From Sulfurimonas sp. (GTDB taxonomy: Bacteria; Campylobacterota; Campylobacteria; Campylobacterales; Sulfurimonadaceae): a stretch of 16,322 nt of DNA. Within the stretch, counting starts at the first letter, position 1, and every line of letters begins with the position of its first letter. This document shows positions 1 through 7,513 of the stretch, piece after piece. The notes beneath the pieces are model-generated. The model was not told where the DNA came from and did no database searches. It saw only the letters and a program-made list of their open reading frames with translations. Location of the stretch: contig JAQIBW010000293.1 of NCBI GenBank assembly GCA_027858865.1, positions 1 to 16,322 on the forward strand, in the 5' to 3' direction. The position numbers were made by a program, and so were the translations under genes.

Positions 1-504
1 GATATAAAAGCTTATCACATAGGACTTGTTATAGTCTCTGCTGAGATGTTTGCAAATTATTACACAAGAAAAACTCTTTATGAATCACATGTTCCTGTGT
101 TAAAGCTCTCTGACAGATCTTTTTCAAGTGTTAAAGATGCCTGTATCATACTTAGTGATAATCGTGATTTAGAGAAAATATCTTCTACTATATTTGATAT
201 TTCTGAGCAAATGGGATTTAACTTAGAAATATACAATTATATGAATGAGCATCAAGAAGAAAAAGAACAGGTAATAGAACATTATTATAACCTTGCAACT
301 ATTTTTTCTAAGAGCATTAAGGTTATAAAAGAGAATCAAAACCCGATTAGGACGTTGAGACAAAAAGATAATTTTGTTCATATATTACCATTTACATATA
401 AGCTGACGAAGAGACGTATTTACTCAATTTTATCAACGGATAGTGAAAAACTTTATTATAAACTAGATGATTATCATCAAATTTTTATACCTGTTCAGCT
501 GTAA
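1..504 (+). CDS. C-terminal part of a probable TrkA-domain (COG3400-like) protein, 5' truncated
   Basis: The reading frame is open from the first base and ends at TAA 502-504, so about 167 C-terminal residues are present and the start lies outside the window. An internal ATG at 46 should not be taken as the start, because the frame continues upstream without a stop. The visible part is soluble, with no membrane segment. It has a hydrophobic beta-like stretch near the left edge (GLVIVSAEM), then a helical, acidic middle and a short C-terminal beta region. From memory of Campylobacterota genomes, a cytosolic protein with TrkA/RCK-like nucleotide-binding domains (COG3400) is found beside aroB, and the ISSTIFDISEQ stretch and general layout fit its C-terminus. 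That family is uncharacterised; a link to potassium transport is only suggested by the domain name. The branched palindromic element lies about 50 bp downstream and may also help end its transcript. Confidence 0.5.
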   Translation, partial: DIKAYHIGLVIVSAEMFANYYTRKTLYESHVPVLKLSDRSFSSVKDACIILSDNRDLEKISSTIFDISEQMGFNLEIYNYMNEHQEEKEQVIEHYYNLATIFSKSIKVIKENQNPIRTLRQKDNFVHILPFTYKLTKRRIYSILSTDSEKLYYKLDDYHQIFIPVQL

Positions 505-849
505 TGCCGTGATTTAGCTTTATTTTACTCTTTTTTAAGTATTATATATTCAGGGTACCTTTAATAACCCTTATTTTCTCAGCAATATAACAGACATGCT
601 AATACAAGGCGAAACTACGCAGGAGCTACGAGTAGCTTCAAGTGGTTTTAACGCAGTAGTAGCGTGTCTGTTATATTGCCCGTAGGGAGCAAAAAAGAAG
701 AGTAATCTTGCACAGAACTTTTCATCGTCGTAGCTAAGGCTATGACTCAAAAAAAGTTCTGCACAATCTCTCCCCTCTTTTTTGCTCTGAGTTTATAAGG
801 GTTATTAGAGGTTCCCTTAAATTAATTAATTAAAAATTTTGGACATATA
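505..849. other. 345-bp non-coding gap before aroB
   Basis: This is the longest gene-free stretch of the window. It holds a 47-bp AT-rich segment after the upstream stop codon, the 266-bp branched palindrome, and a 32-bp AT-rich leader (818-849) directly before aroB. No convincing open reading frame was seen in it. The leader has only a weak GGA (841-843) in front of the aroB ATG. No clear -10/-35 pair is visible between the palindrome and aroB. Confidence 0.8.
552..817. repeat. Branched palindromic element (MITE-like or extragenic palindrome)
   Basis: Outer arms 552-582 and 787-817 are inverted copies of equal length (31 nt). The distal 23 nt match at 21 positions, then comes a 3x3 mismatch and a further 5-bp pairing (CTCAG/CTGAG). 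Inside sit two more hairpins. Arm 1 pairs 582-600 with 661-679 over 19 nt with a single G-T wobble and encloses smaller palindromes (e.g. GCTACGAGTAGC at 625-636). Arm 2 pairs 687-702 with 772-787 (14 of 16), then 708-722 with 752-766 (13 of 15), then 727-734 with 739-746 around a TAAG loop. Only about eight bases (679-686) separate the two arms, so practically the whole element folds into a three-way junction. It contains no gene. Imperfect pairing that keeps wobbles suggests an ageing mobile palindrome or a structure under selection. No target-site duplication is evident. Copy number in the genome cannot be judged from here. Confidence 0.8.
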
Positions 850-1899
850 ATGCAAGTAAACATACCCCTAAAAAAAGTCGTTGATAACTCATATAATATT
901 ACTATAGACTCACTTCCTAAAACTCATTTTGACACAAAAGTAGCGATAGTTACAAACCCTAAAGTTGCAGGTTTACATCTGGCATATCTACTTAGCAAGA
1001 TTAGTGCTAAAGAACTCTACATCATTACAGTTCCCGATGGAGAAGAATACAAGAATCAAGAGAGTATAAACACGATTTTAGAATCTCTTTTTAATCATCG
1101 TTTTAACCGTAAGTCAATGCTTATAGCATTTGGTGGTGGAGTTATAGGTGATATGACTGGTTATGCAGCTAGCATCTATCAAAGAGGAATAGATTTTGTT
1201 CAAATACCTACAACATTGCTTTCTCAGGTAGATGCAAGTGTTGGCGGAAAGACAGGGATGAATAACTCTTATGGAAAAAACCTCATAGGAGCTTTTCATC
1301 AGCCAAAAACTGTATTAATAGACTCTCACTTTTTAACAACACTTCCTTCACGTGAATTTGGTGCAGGTGTTGCAGAAATAATCAAGATGGCAGTTACTTT
1401 CAACAAAGAGTTTTTTGCTTTTTTACAAAGCGCTGATTTAAATAACCCAGAAGTACTTCAAGAGGCTATAAAGCAAGCTGTTCAAACAAAAGCAGATGTA
1501 GTTGCTAAAGATGAAAAGGAGCATGGTTTAAGAGCTGCTCTTAACTATGGACATACTTTTGGTCATGTTATAGAAAATGAGACAAAATACAAAAAATATC
1601 TTCATGGAGAAGCTGTAGCTATAGGTATGGTTATGGCAAATGATGTAGCTGTAAGTATGAAGCTAATGAGTAAAGATGAAGCCATGAAAATTAAAAATTT
1701 ATTAGAGAAGTATAATCTTCCGACAACATACATAGTTGAAAATACACAGAGCTTTTATGAAACATTCTTTTTAGATAAAAAAAGTTTAGATAGTAGCATA
1801 ACCTTTATCCTCCCCGTGGGTATAGGTGATGTAAGTATTACCAACAGTGTAGAAAAGCAAATAGTTACTTCTGTATTAGATAAATTTGGAGATGCATAA
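850..1899 (+). CDS. aroB: 3-dehydroquinate synthase
   Basis: AroB converts DAHP to 3-dehydroquinate, the second step of the shikimate pathway to chorismate, in the cytoplasm using NAD and a divalent metal. The 349-residue length is normal for the family. Visible motifs are the NAD-binding GGGVIGD at about residues 95-101, the IPTTLLSQVDASVGGKTG signature at 119-136, and the metal ligands Glu176 (AEIIK), His235 (NYGHTFGH) and His252 (LHGEA). The ATG at 850 has a weak GGA at 841-843 as its only ribosome-binding signal. It is the first gene of a tight plus-strand operon: its stop TAA is immediately followed by the next ATG, and that gene's GGAG (1888-1891) lies inside the end of aroB. The branched palindrome ends 32 bp upstream, so the promoter must lie within or beyond that element, or in the short AT-rich leader. 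Confidence 0.97.
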   Translation: MQVNIPLKKVVDNSYNITIDSLPKTHFDTKVAIVTNPKVAGLHLAYLLSKISAKELYIITVPDGEEYKNQESINTILESLFNHRFNRKSMLIAFGGGVIGDMTGYAASIYQRGIDFVQIPTTLLSQVDASVGGKTGMNNSYGKNLIGAFHQPKTVLIDSHFLTTLPSREFGAGVAEIIKMAVTFNKEFFAFLQSADLNNPEVLQEAIKQAVQTKADVVAKDEKEHGLRAALNYGHTFGHVIENETKYKKYLHGEAVAIGMVMANDVAVSMKLMSKDEAMKIKNLLEKYNLPTTYIVENTQSFYETFFLDKKSLDSSITFILPVGIGDVSITNSVEKQIVTSVLDKFGDA

Positions 1900-3540
1900 A
1901 TGAAGAAAATACTATTTCTATTTTTACTATTTGCATCTGTGTTATATGCACAAGGACAAGAAAAAAATACAACACTTAGCGGTGATGAGTTAGCAAAGTT
2001 TGAAATAGAAAAAGAGCAACTAAGAACAAATAGGATTTTTGAGCACCTTAGTGTTATACAAAAACTTGAAGATGAAATATCAAAAGAAAAAGTTTGGAAT
2101 AAAAGTTATGCTTCTTATTTGACTTCATTAGATGTTAGAAACTCTCTGCAAAAGATAAAAGAGCGCATAAAGTTCCTTCAGAAAAAAAGAAAAAAAACTT
2201 TGAGTCAGCAAGATGAACTTAGTGCTTTGATTTCCAAAGAGAAGATTCTAGCTTCTCAGATTGAAAAACTAAAAGAGAAGGACAGTGCGCCGTTTTCAAA
2301 AATAATCACTCCTCCAATTATTGAAGATAAACCAAGTATAACTAATCCATTTGATATATTTACAGGTATTTCTCTTATTAAAACTCTTGATTCTCATTAT
2401 AATGACTACATAAAAAGAAAAGATGAGTTGACCGAGTTAATTTCTATTTTACAAAAAGAAAACAACATCTACAAAGAAATAGCTACTCTGGATATTAATA
2501 AAGAGTATGTAAAAGATTCTGAATTAAAGATAAAACAGCTAGAGAGATTTGAGACAGCTTTAGAAACTATGGATGTTACAGCGGAGGTTTATCAAAAAAG
2601 ATTAGAAATCTTAGAGATAAATGTAAATAAAGATATTGAAGTGCAGGTAATTAAACTTGCTAAAATTGGGGTAGTCGTTCTTGTAGTATTTTTCATATTC
2701 TTTCTACTTAAATTTTTTGTTAAAAAGTACATCACAGATAATGAACGATTTTATATGGCAAATAAAATCATTACATTTATAAATGTTACACTTATTATCT
2801 TAATAGTGTTTTTTAACTATATTGAAAATGCTAGTTATCTTGTAACCATCTTAGGTTTTGCATCTGCGGGTATCGCCATTGCCATGAAAGACTGGTTTAT
2901 GAGCATCCTTGGATGGCTTGTAATAGTTATAGGCGGCAGTATCCATGTTGGAGATAGAATAAGAGTTGATATGGGCGGTATGAAGTATGTCGGTGATGTT
3001 ATGGATATATCATTGCTTCGTATGACAATTTTAGAAGATATTACTTTAACAGCTATTACAACTAATAGAAGAGCCGGAAGAATTGTCTTTGTTCCAAATA
3101 ACTATGTTTTCACACACATGATAGCAAACTATACGCACTCTTCACTTAAGACAGTTTGGGATGGAGTACATATAACAATTTCGTTTGATTCAAATCATAA
3201 AAAAGCGATGCATCTAGCCAAAGAGATAGTTAAAAAATATTCTAAAGGTTATACGGACATTACTAGAAAGCAGTTAAATAAACTTAGAAATCAGTATAGT
3301 CTTAAAAATACAAATGTTGAGCCAAGAATTTTCTCATTTATTGAGCCTAATGGTGTCTCTATAGATTCATGGTACTTGACTAATGCTTATGCAACGCTAA
3401 CTCTTAGAAGTGTTATCTCTGTTGAAATTGTCGATGCATTTAATGCTGAAGATGATATTACAATAGCTTACCCAACTCAAAAGCTACATATTCAAGATGA
3501 GAGAAAAGAACCTCCTTTTGATACAAATGAGGTTGTTTAG
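1900..3540 (+). CDS. MscS-family mechanosensitive ion channel with long periplasmic coiled-coil region
   Basis: This is a membrane channel expected to open under membrane tension and release solutes during hypo-osmotic shock. The 546-residue protein starts with a probable signal peptide (hydrophobic residues 4-16, possible cleavage after YA at 16-17). A highly charged, helical, Glu/Lys-rich region of about 230 residues follows and should form coiled coils in the periplasm. Membrane segments are at about 252-273 and 288-307. A third, pore-lining helix covers about 312-347 (Gly/Ala-rich, ILGFASAGIAIAMKD, then GWLVIVIGGS) and leads into the MscS beta domain (HVGDRIRV, VFVPNN at 396-401) and a cytosolic C-terminal domain to about 525. 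It is larger than the E. coli MscS type because of the periplasmic part. It abuts aroB at its start and mtaB at its end without a gap, so the three are presumably co-transcribed. The substrate and gating threshold cannot be read from the sequence. Confidence 0.9.
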   Translation: MKKILFLFLLFASVLYAQGQEKNTTLSGDELAKFEIEKEQLRTNRIFEHLSVIQKLEDEISKEKVWNKSYASYLTSLDVRNSLQKIKERIKFLQKKRKKTLSQQDELSALISKEKILASQIEKLKEKDSAPFSKIITPPIIEDKPSITNPFDIFTGISLIKTLDSHYNDYIKRKDELTELISILQKENNIYKEIATLDINKEYVKDSELKIKQLERFETALETMDVTAEVYQKRLEILEINVNKDIEVQVIKLAKIGVVVLVVFFIFFLLKFFVKKYITDNERFYMANKIITFINVTLIILIVFFNYIENASYLVTILGFASAGIAIAMKDWFMSILGWLVIVIGGSIHVGDRIRVDMGGMKYVGDVMDISLLRMTILEDITLTAITTNRRAGRIVFVPNNYVFTHMIANYTHSSLKTVWDGVHITISFDSNHKKAMHLAKEIVKKYSKGYTDITRKQLNKLRNQYSLKNTNVEPRIFSFIEPNGVSIDSWYLTNAYATLTLRSVISVEIVDAFNAEDDITIAYPTQKLHIQDERKEPPFDTNEVV

Positions 3541-4788
3541 TTGAAGAAAAAAGTATATTTTAAGACCTTTGGTTGTAGAACAAATCTTTATGACTCTCAG
3601 GTCATGATGGGTGCTATGAAAGATTATGAGATTACACAAGATGAGTCACAAGCAGATGCTGTTGTTATAAACTCTTGTACGGTTACAAATGGAGCTGACT
3701 CTCATGTTAGATCATATATTTCGCATGTAGAAAAAACAATGAATGCTAAGGTGTTTTTAACTGGTTGTGGAGCACATACTAAGGGTGAAGGTCTTCTTGA
3801 ATCAGGGAGAGTTCATGGTGTTTTCGGACAGAGCGAGAAACTAAAAATAGATACTCTTTTATCTGCCGAGAAGCCTTTTTATGATCCTGGTGATTTAAAC
3901 CATATAGACGAAGCTGTTGTTGATGACTTTGTAGGCAAGAGCAGGGCATTTATAAAAATTCAAGAGGGTTGTAACTTTCGTTGCTCATACTGTATTATTC
4001 CATTTGTGCGTGGTGATGCAAGAAGTATGGATGAGGGACGTATACTCGAACAGATTAGTAGACTTGCTCTAAATGGTTTTGGAGAGTTTATTCTGACTGG
4101 CACAAATGTTGGTAGTTATGGACAAAAAACTGGAAGCTCTGTAGCAAAACTTATGAAAAGAATTTCACAAATCCGTGGAGTTAGACGTATTAGACTTGGA
4201 AGTGTTGAGCCTATTCAAATCACTGATGAGTTTAAAGAAATCTTAGGTGAACCGTGGCTAGAGCGGCATCTACATATTGCACTTCAGCACACTTCTCCTG
4301 AGATGTTAAAAATTATGAATAGAAGAAATGTTTACAAGCAAGATAGAGAACTTTTTGAGTTATTGGCATCTAAAGGTTTTGCAATAGGGACTGATTTTAT
4401 TACAGGTCATCCTGGAGAGACAAATGCACTTTGGGATGAAGCCATGAGAAATGTTAGAGACTTACCTCTCACACACCTTCATGCGTTTACATACTCTAAA
4501 CGCGATGGAACACCATCTGCAACTTTGAAACCGGAAGTAAATGGTAAAATAGCAAAAGACCGTTTACATGAATTAGAAGTTATTATAAAAGGAAAAAATT
4601 TAGACTTTAGAAAAGCTTTTAGTGGTGAACTTGAAGTTTTACTTGAAAGTCAAAAAGATTCATTATTTATTGGGCACGATCAACACTTCAACAAGATCGT
4701 AGTCGAGTCAGAAGAAGATTTACTTGGAAACTGGGTAAATATTCAAAACTATGAAGTTAGGGGAGAATTTAATCATGCTAAACTCTAA
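3541..4788 (+). CDS. mtaB: tRNA N6-threonylcarbamoyladenosine(37) methylthiotransferase MtaB
   Basis: This is a radical-SAM enzyme that adds a methylthio group to t6A37 of ANN-reading tRNAs, giving ms2t6A. The 415-residue protein has the N-terminal methylthiotransferase (UPF0004) domain with its three cluster cysteines Cys12 (FGCRTN), Cys46 (NSCTVTN) and Cys76 (TGCGAH). The radical-SAM CxxxCxxC follows at Cys144, Cys148 and Cys151 (GCNFRCSYC), and a C-terminal TRAM-like region ends the protein. The FGCRTN and NSCTVTN forms favour MtaB over MiaB or RimO. The start is TTG directly after the previous stop TAG; KKKVYFKTFGC right after it is the expected N-terminus, so a TTG start is credible. The 3' end overlaps the next gene by 14 nt. 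The closest alternative is another MiaB-like subfamily member. Confidence 0.92.
   Translation: MKKKVYFKTFGCRTNLYDSQVMMGAMKDYEITQDESQADAVVINSCTVTNGADSHVRSYISHVEKTMNAKVFLTGCGAHTKGEGLLESGRVHGVFGQSEKLKIDTLLSAEKPFYDPGDLNHIDEAVVDDFVGKSRAFIKIQEGCNFRCSYCIIPFVRGDARSMDEGRILEQISRLALNGFGEFILTGTNVGSYGQKTGSSVAKLMKRISQIRGVRRIRLGSVEPIQITDEFKEILGEPWLERHLHIALQHTSPEMLKIMNRRNVYKQDRELFELLASKGFAIGTDFITGHPGETNALWDEAMRNVRDLPLTHLHAFTYSKRDGTPSATLKPEVNGKIAKDRLHELEVIIKGKNLDFRKAFSGELEVLLESQKDSLFIGHDQHFNKIVVESEEDLLGNWVNIQNYEVRGEFNHAKL
4760..4765 (+). promoter_or_regulatory. Ribosome-binding site deciding the FtsH-like start
   Basis: GGGGAG sits 9 nt upstream of ATG 4775, inside the last codons of mtaB. It argues for 4775 as the start and against the in-frame ATG at 4751, which it follows. 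It also means translation of this gene is likely coupled to that of mtaB. Confidence 0.75.
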
Positions 4789-6418
4789 AATGAACAGGAT
4801 TTTACTTTATGTATCTGCCTTTGTTATTATCGCTTTGGTATTGTTTGCAATACTTAGAGATAATGCTTCAGATATTACTCTAAGAGATGCTCAAGGAATA
4901 CTTGAAAATCACAGTGTAAAAAGTGTAACGGTTACAAAGGATTATGTATATCTAAAAACTGGTAATGAGTTTTACAAAATAGCATCATCTCAAGTTACAC
5001 CAAAAATGTTTGTAGATTATAAAGTGGAAGTAGATTCAGGTTCCAATGTGATTGTTTACATACTTTTTGGAGTGCTTTTTTTAGGACTAGGAACGCTTCT
5101 GCTTAGATGGTGGCAAAAAAACTCGCCTCTTTTTGAAGGTGCAGGAGTTCAATCTGCTTCAAGAGAAGATATGACTCAAAATACTCCGGTCGAAGCTATA
5201 AAAAGTGATGTTAAGTTTAGTGATATTGGCGGTATTAGTGACGTAAAAATCGAGCTTGAAGAGATTATAGACTTTATTAAAAATCCAAAACGATATAAAA
5301 GTTTTGGAGCTAGAATGCCTCGTGGAGTACTTTTAGTTGGACCTCCTGGTGTAGGAAAAACTATGATAGCCAAAGCTGTAGCACATGAAGCAGGTGTTCC
5401 TTTCTTTTATCAAAGTGGTGCTTCCTTTGTTCAGATATATGTTGGTATGGGAGCAAAGAGAGTACATGAGCTTTTCCAGGCTGCTAAAAATAACTCACCG
5501 TCTATAATATTTATAGATGAGATAGATGCCGTAGGTAAGAAGAGAGATGGAGTAAGAAATGATGAACGAGAGGCTACTCTAAATCAACTTCTTACAGAGA
5601 TGGATGGGTTTGAGAGTCAAAGTGGAGTTATCGTTATTGCTGCAACAAATAAGATAGGTGTACTTGACTCAGCGCTTCTTCGTGCAGGTAGATTTGATAG
5701 AAGAGTCTTTGTCGAACTTCCTACAAAAAGAGAGAGAGCATCTATCTTAGAGAAGTATCTAAATAAAGTCCCACATGACTTAGATATTATGTCAGTCGCA
5801 AATATGACTGTTGGTTTTAATGGTGCTTCTTTAGCTGCTCTTGTCAATGAAGCGGCACTTTTAGCTCTTAGGCAAAATGACTTTCAAGTAAATATAGAAC
5901 ATTTTCATCTAGTAAAAGATAAAGTCATGTTTGGTAAGAGAAAACTTCAGATGCTTAGCGATAAGCAAAAAGAGTATAGAATTACCTATCAAGCTGCAAA
6001 AGCTGTTACGGCTACTTATTTTGATCTTCCGTTTGAAAAGTTAATGCTCTCAAATGAAAAACTAACACCAACTGTAGATGAACCACTGATAAAACATGAG
6101 TTAGAAGCAAGAATAAAAATGCTTCTTGGGGGAATAGTTGCATCTGATATTAAGTATGGTGAGCATGCAAGTAATGCAAAAGTTGATTTAGATGAAGCAA
6201 AAGAGTTGGTTTCTAAGATGCTTCAAGATTATGGAATGGGTTCATCTCTGATATCTGTTGATGAAGAGAATATAACTTTAATGAGCAAGCTATATAATGA
6301 AACTAAATTACTTTTAGAGTCTCTAACTATTCCTATGCAGGCAGTAGAAGATATTTTAAATGAGAGAGAAAGCATCACTAAAACAGATGTAAAAAAAGAG
6401 ATAGATGCAATTTTTTAG
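4775..6418 (+). CDS. FtsH-like membrane AAA ATPase lacking the zinc protease motif
   Basis: The protein has the FtsH layout: two N-terminal membrane segments (about residues 8-27 and 92-111) around a small extracytoplasmic domain, then an AAA module and the remains of the peptidase domain. In the AAA part are Walker A GPPGVGKT (189-196), Walker B IIFIDE (244-249), the sensor Asn in AATN and the second region of homology RAGRFDR (303-309), so ATP hydrolysis is likely intact. The pore loop reads FVQIYVG, close to FtsH FVEMFVG. Where FtsH has HEAGH, this protein has YQAAK (405-409), so both zinc histidines and the catalytic Glu are gone. The downstream DLDEAKELV...DYGMG block is still recognisable. 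It should therefore act as an ATP-driven membrane unfoldase or chaperone, or as a non-proteolytic partner of a true FtsH. ATG 4775 is preferred because GGGGAG (4760-4765) precedes it; an in-frame ATG at 4751 lies before that site. Similar proteins occur in Campylobacter and Helicobacter beside mtaB (from memory). Confidence 0.9.
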   Translation: MLNSKMNRILLYVSAFVIIALVLFAILRDNASDITLRDAQGILENHSVKSVTVTKDYVYLKTGNEFYKIASSQVTPKMFVDYKVEVDSGSNVIVYILFGVLFLGLGTLLLRWWQKNSPLFEGAGVQSASREDMTQNTPVEAIKSDVKFSDIGGISDVKIELEEIIDFIKNPKRYKSFGARMPRGVLLVGPPGVGKTMIAKAVAHEAGVPFFYQSGASFVQIYVGMGAKRVHELFQAAKNNSPSIIFIDEIDAVGKKRDGVRNDEREATLNQLLTEMDGFESQSGVIVIAATNKIGVLDSALLRAGRFDRRVFVELPTKRERASILEKYLNKVPHDLDIMSVANMTVGFNGASLAALVNEAALLALRQNDFQVNIEHFHLVKDKVMFGKRKLQMLSDKQKEYRITYQAAKAVTATYFDLPFEKLMLSNEKLTPTVDEPLIKHELEARIKMLLGGIVASDIKYGEHASNAKVDLDEAKELVSKMLQDYGMGSSLISVDEENITLMSKLYNETKLLLESLTIPMQAVEDILNERESITKTDVKKEIDAIF

Positions 6419-6926
6419 CGGTTTTTCTCTACAAAATGAGAGTTATCTTTTTGATGAGTATCTAAATAGATCAGACTACTCTGTATCCGGCTTTAGTTAT
6501 GGTGCTATTAAAGCCTTTGATTACGCTAAAGAGCAGTTAGCATCTGGAAAAAGAGTAGATACTTTACAACTAATGTCTCCTGCATTTTTTCAAAGAAAAG
6601 CTGCTAAATTTAAAAAGTTACAGATATTGGCATACACTAGAAATGAACTTATTTATATGAGCCAGTTCATGAATGGGTGTTTTGAACCATATGAGAAAAA
6701 GATTGTAGAGCACAAACAAACTACCAAAGAAGAGCTAGAAGAATTGCTAAGTTATGAGTGGGATTTTGAGGAACTGCAAAGGCTTCTAGATAAAGGTGTC
6801 AAGTTAGAGGTATATCTTGGTGAAAAAGATAATATAATAGATGTATCAGGGGCTAAAGAGTTCTTTTTACAAGTAGCAACTGTGACATATATAAAAGAAG
6901 CAAACCACTTTTTACAAACAAATTGA
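6405..6926 (+). CDS. bioV: Pimeloyl-ACP methyl ester esterase BioV
   Basis: BioV removes the methyl group from pimeloyl-ACP methyl ester, the step done by BioH in E. coli, so that pimeloyl-ACP can enter biotin ring assembly. The protein is small (173 residues), as for the Helicobacter BioV family. The N-terminus MQFFSGFSL matches the family's short start. The nucleophile elbow GFSYG is at residues 29-33 (Ser31). Asp142 in GEKD and His168 in ANHFL are the expected acid and base of the triad. The lid region seen in larger alpha/beta hydrolases is mostly helical and short here. The start overlaps the end of the FtsH-like gene by 14 nt. As I recall, bioV follows the same FtsH-like gene in Helicobacter, which supports the call. 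Function is inferred from motif and context. Confidence 0.85.
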   Translation: MQFFSGFSLQNESYLFDEYLNRSDYSVSGFSYGAIKAFDYAKEQLASGKRVDTLQLMSPAFFQRKAAKFKKLQILAYTRNELIYMSQFMNGCFEPYEKKIVEHKQTTKEELEELLSYEWDFEELQRLLDKGVKLEVYLGEKDNIIDVSGAKEFFLQVATVTYIKEANHFLQTN

Positions 6927-6950
6927 TTAATATATAAAGGAAATTATAAA

Positions 6951-7484
6951 GTGAATGAAATTAAAATAGGTGTAATAACAGCAAGTGATAGAGCAAGTAA
7001 AGGTATCTATGAAGATATCTCAGGTGTAGCTATTCAAGATACTATGAAAGATTATTTAACTAGTAAATTTGAGATAGTTTATAGATGTATACCTGATGAG
7101 CAAGATGTTCTTGAAGATACCATGAAAGAGCTTTGTGATGACGCAGGATGCTGTTTAGTCGTAACAACTGGAGGAACGGGTCCTGCCCTTAGAGATGTGA
7201 CTCCTGAGGCTACAGAGAATGTTTGCGAGAAGATGATGCCAGGCTTTGGTGAGCTTATGCGTCAAGTAAGCTTACAATATGTTCCTACTGCGATTCTTTC
7301 TCGTCAGACTGCTGGTATAAGAGGAAAGTCTTTAATAATTAACTTACCGGGAAAACCAAAATCAATACGTGAATGCTTAGATGCAGTGTTTCCTGCTGTT
7401 CCGTACTGTATAGACTTAATAGAAGGTCCTTTTATTGAGACTAACGAAGAAGTAATTAAGGCATTTAGACCAAAAGCTAAATAA
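6951..7484 (+). CDS. mog: Molybdopterin adenylyltransferase
   Basis: Mog (MogA) adenylylates molybdopterin with ATP to prepare it for molybdate insertion by MoeA. The 177 residues form a single MoCF-type domain: GVITASDRASKG near the N-terminus, the nucleotide-binding TTGGTGPALRDVTPEAT at about residues 71-87, and NLPGKPKSIRECLDA at about 130-144. The TPEAT and NLPGKP forms favour MogA over MoaB. The start is GTG 6951, with AAGGAAA just upstream in the 24-bp gap after bioV. No terminator is visible in that gap, so mog probably ends the aroB-to-bioV operon. Molybdoenzymes such as nitrate or formate enzymes would be the users; none is encoded here. Confidence 0.92.
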   Translation: MNEIKIGVITASDRASKGIYEDISGVAIQDTMKDYLTSKFEIVYRCIPDEQDVLEDTMKELCDDAGCCLVVTTGGTGPALRDVTPEATENVCEKMMPGFGELMRQVSLQYVPTAILSRQTAGIRGKSLIINLPGKPKSIRECLDAVFPAVPYCIDLIEGPFIETNEEVIKAFRPKAK

Positions 7485-7486
7485 AT

Positions 7487-7513
7487 AAGATTCTCTATTA
7501 GATAGAGATTCTT
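7487..7513. terminator. Possible shared terminator hairpin between convergent mog and xth
   Basis: Bases 7487-7498 pair with 7502-7513 (11 of 12) around a 3-nt loop. It begins two bases after the mog stop and includes the xth stop codon (7498-7500), so the convergent genes share it. It has no long T-run on either side, so efficiency is doubtful. Confidence 0.4.

Noticed and set aside
552..817. CRISPR array, tRNA or known riboswitch in the aroB upstream gap
   Set aside because: The repeats are inverted and nested, not direct and evenly spaced; no tRNA cloverleaf with T-arm consensus was found; no riboswitch core that I recognise is present.
4751..4774. Upstream in-frame ATG as start of the FtsH-like gene
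   Set aside because: The only good ribosome site (GGGGAG 4760-4765) follows this ATG and fits ATG 4775; the added residues MKLGENLI look like translated ribosome site, not protein.
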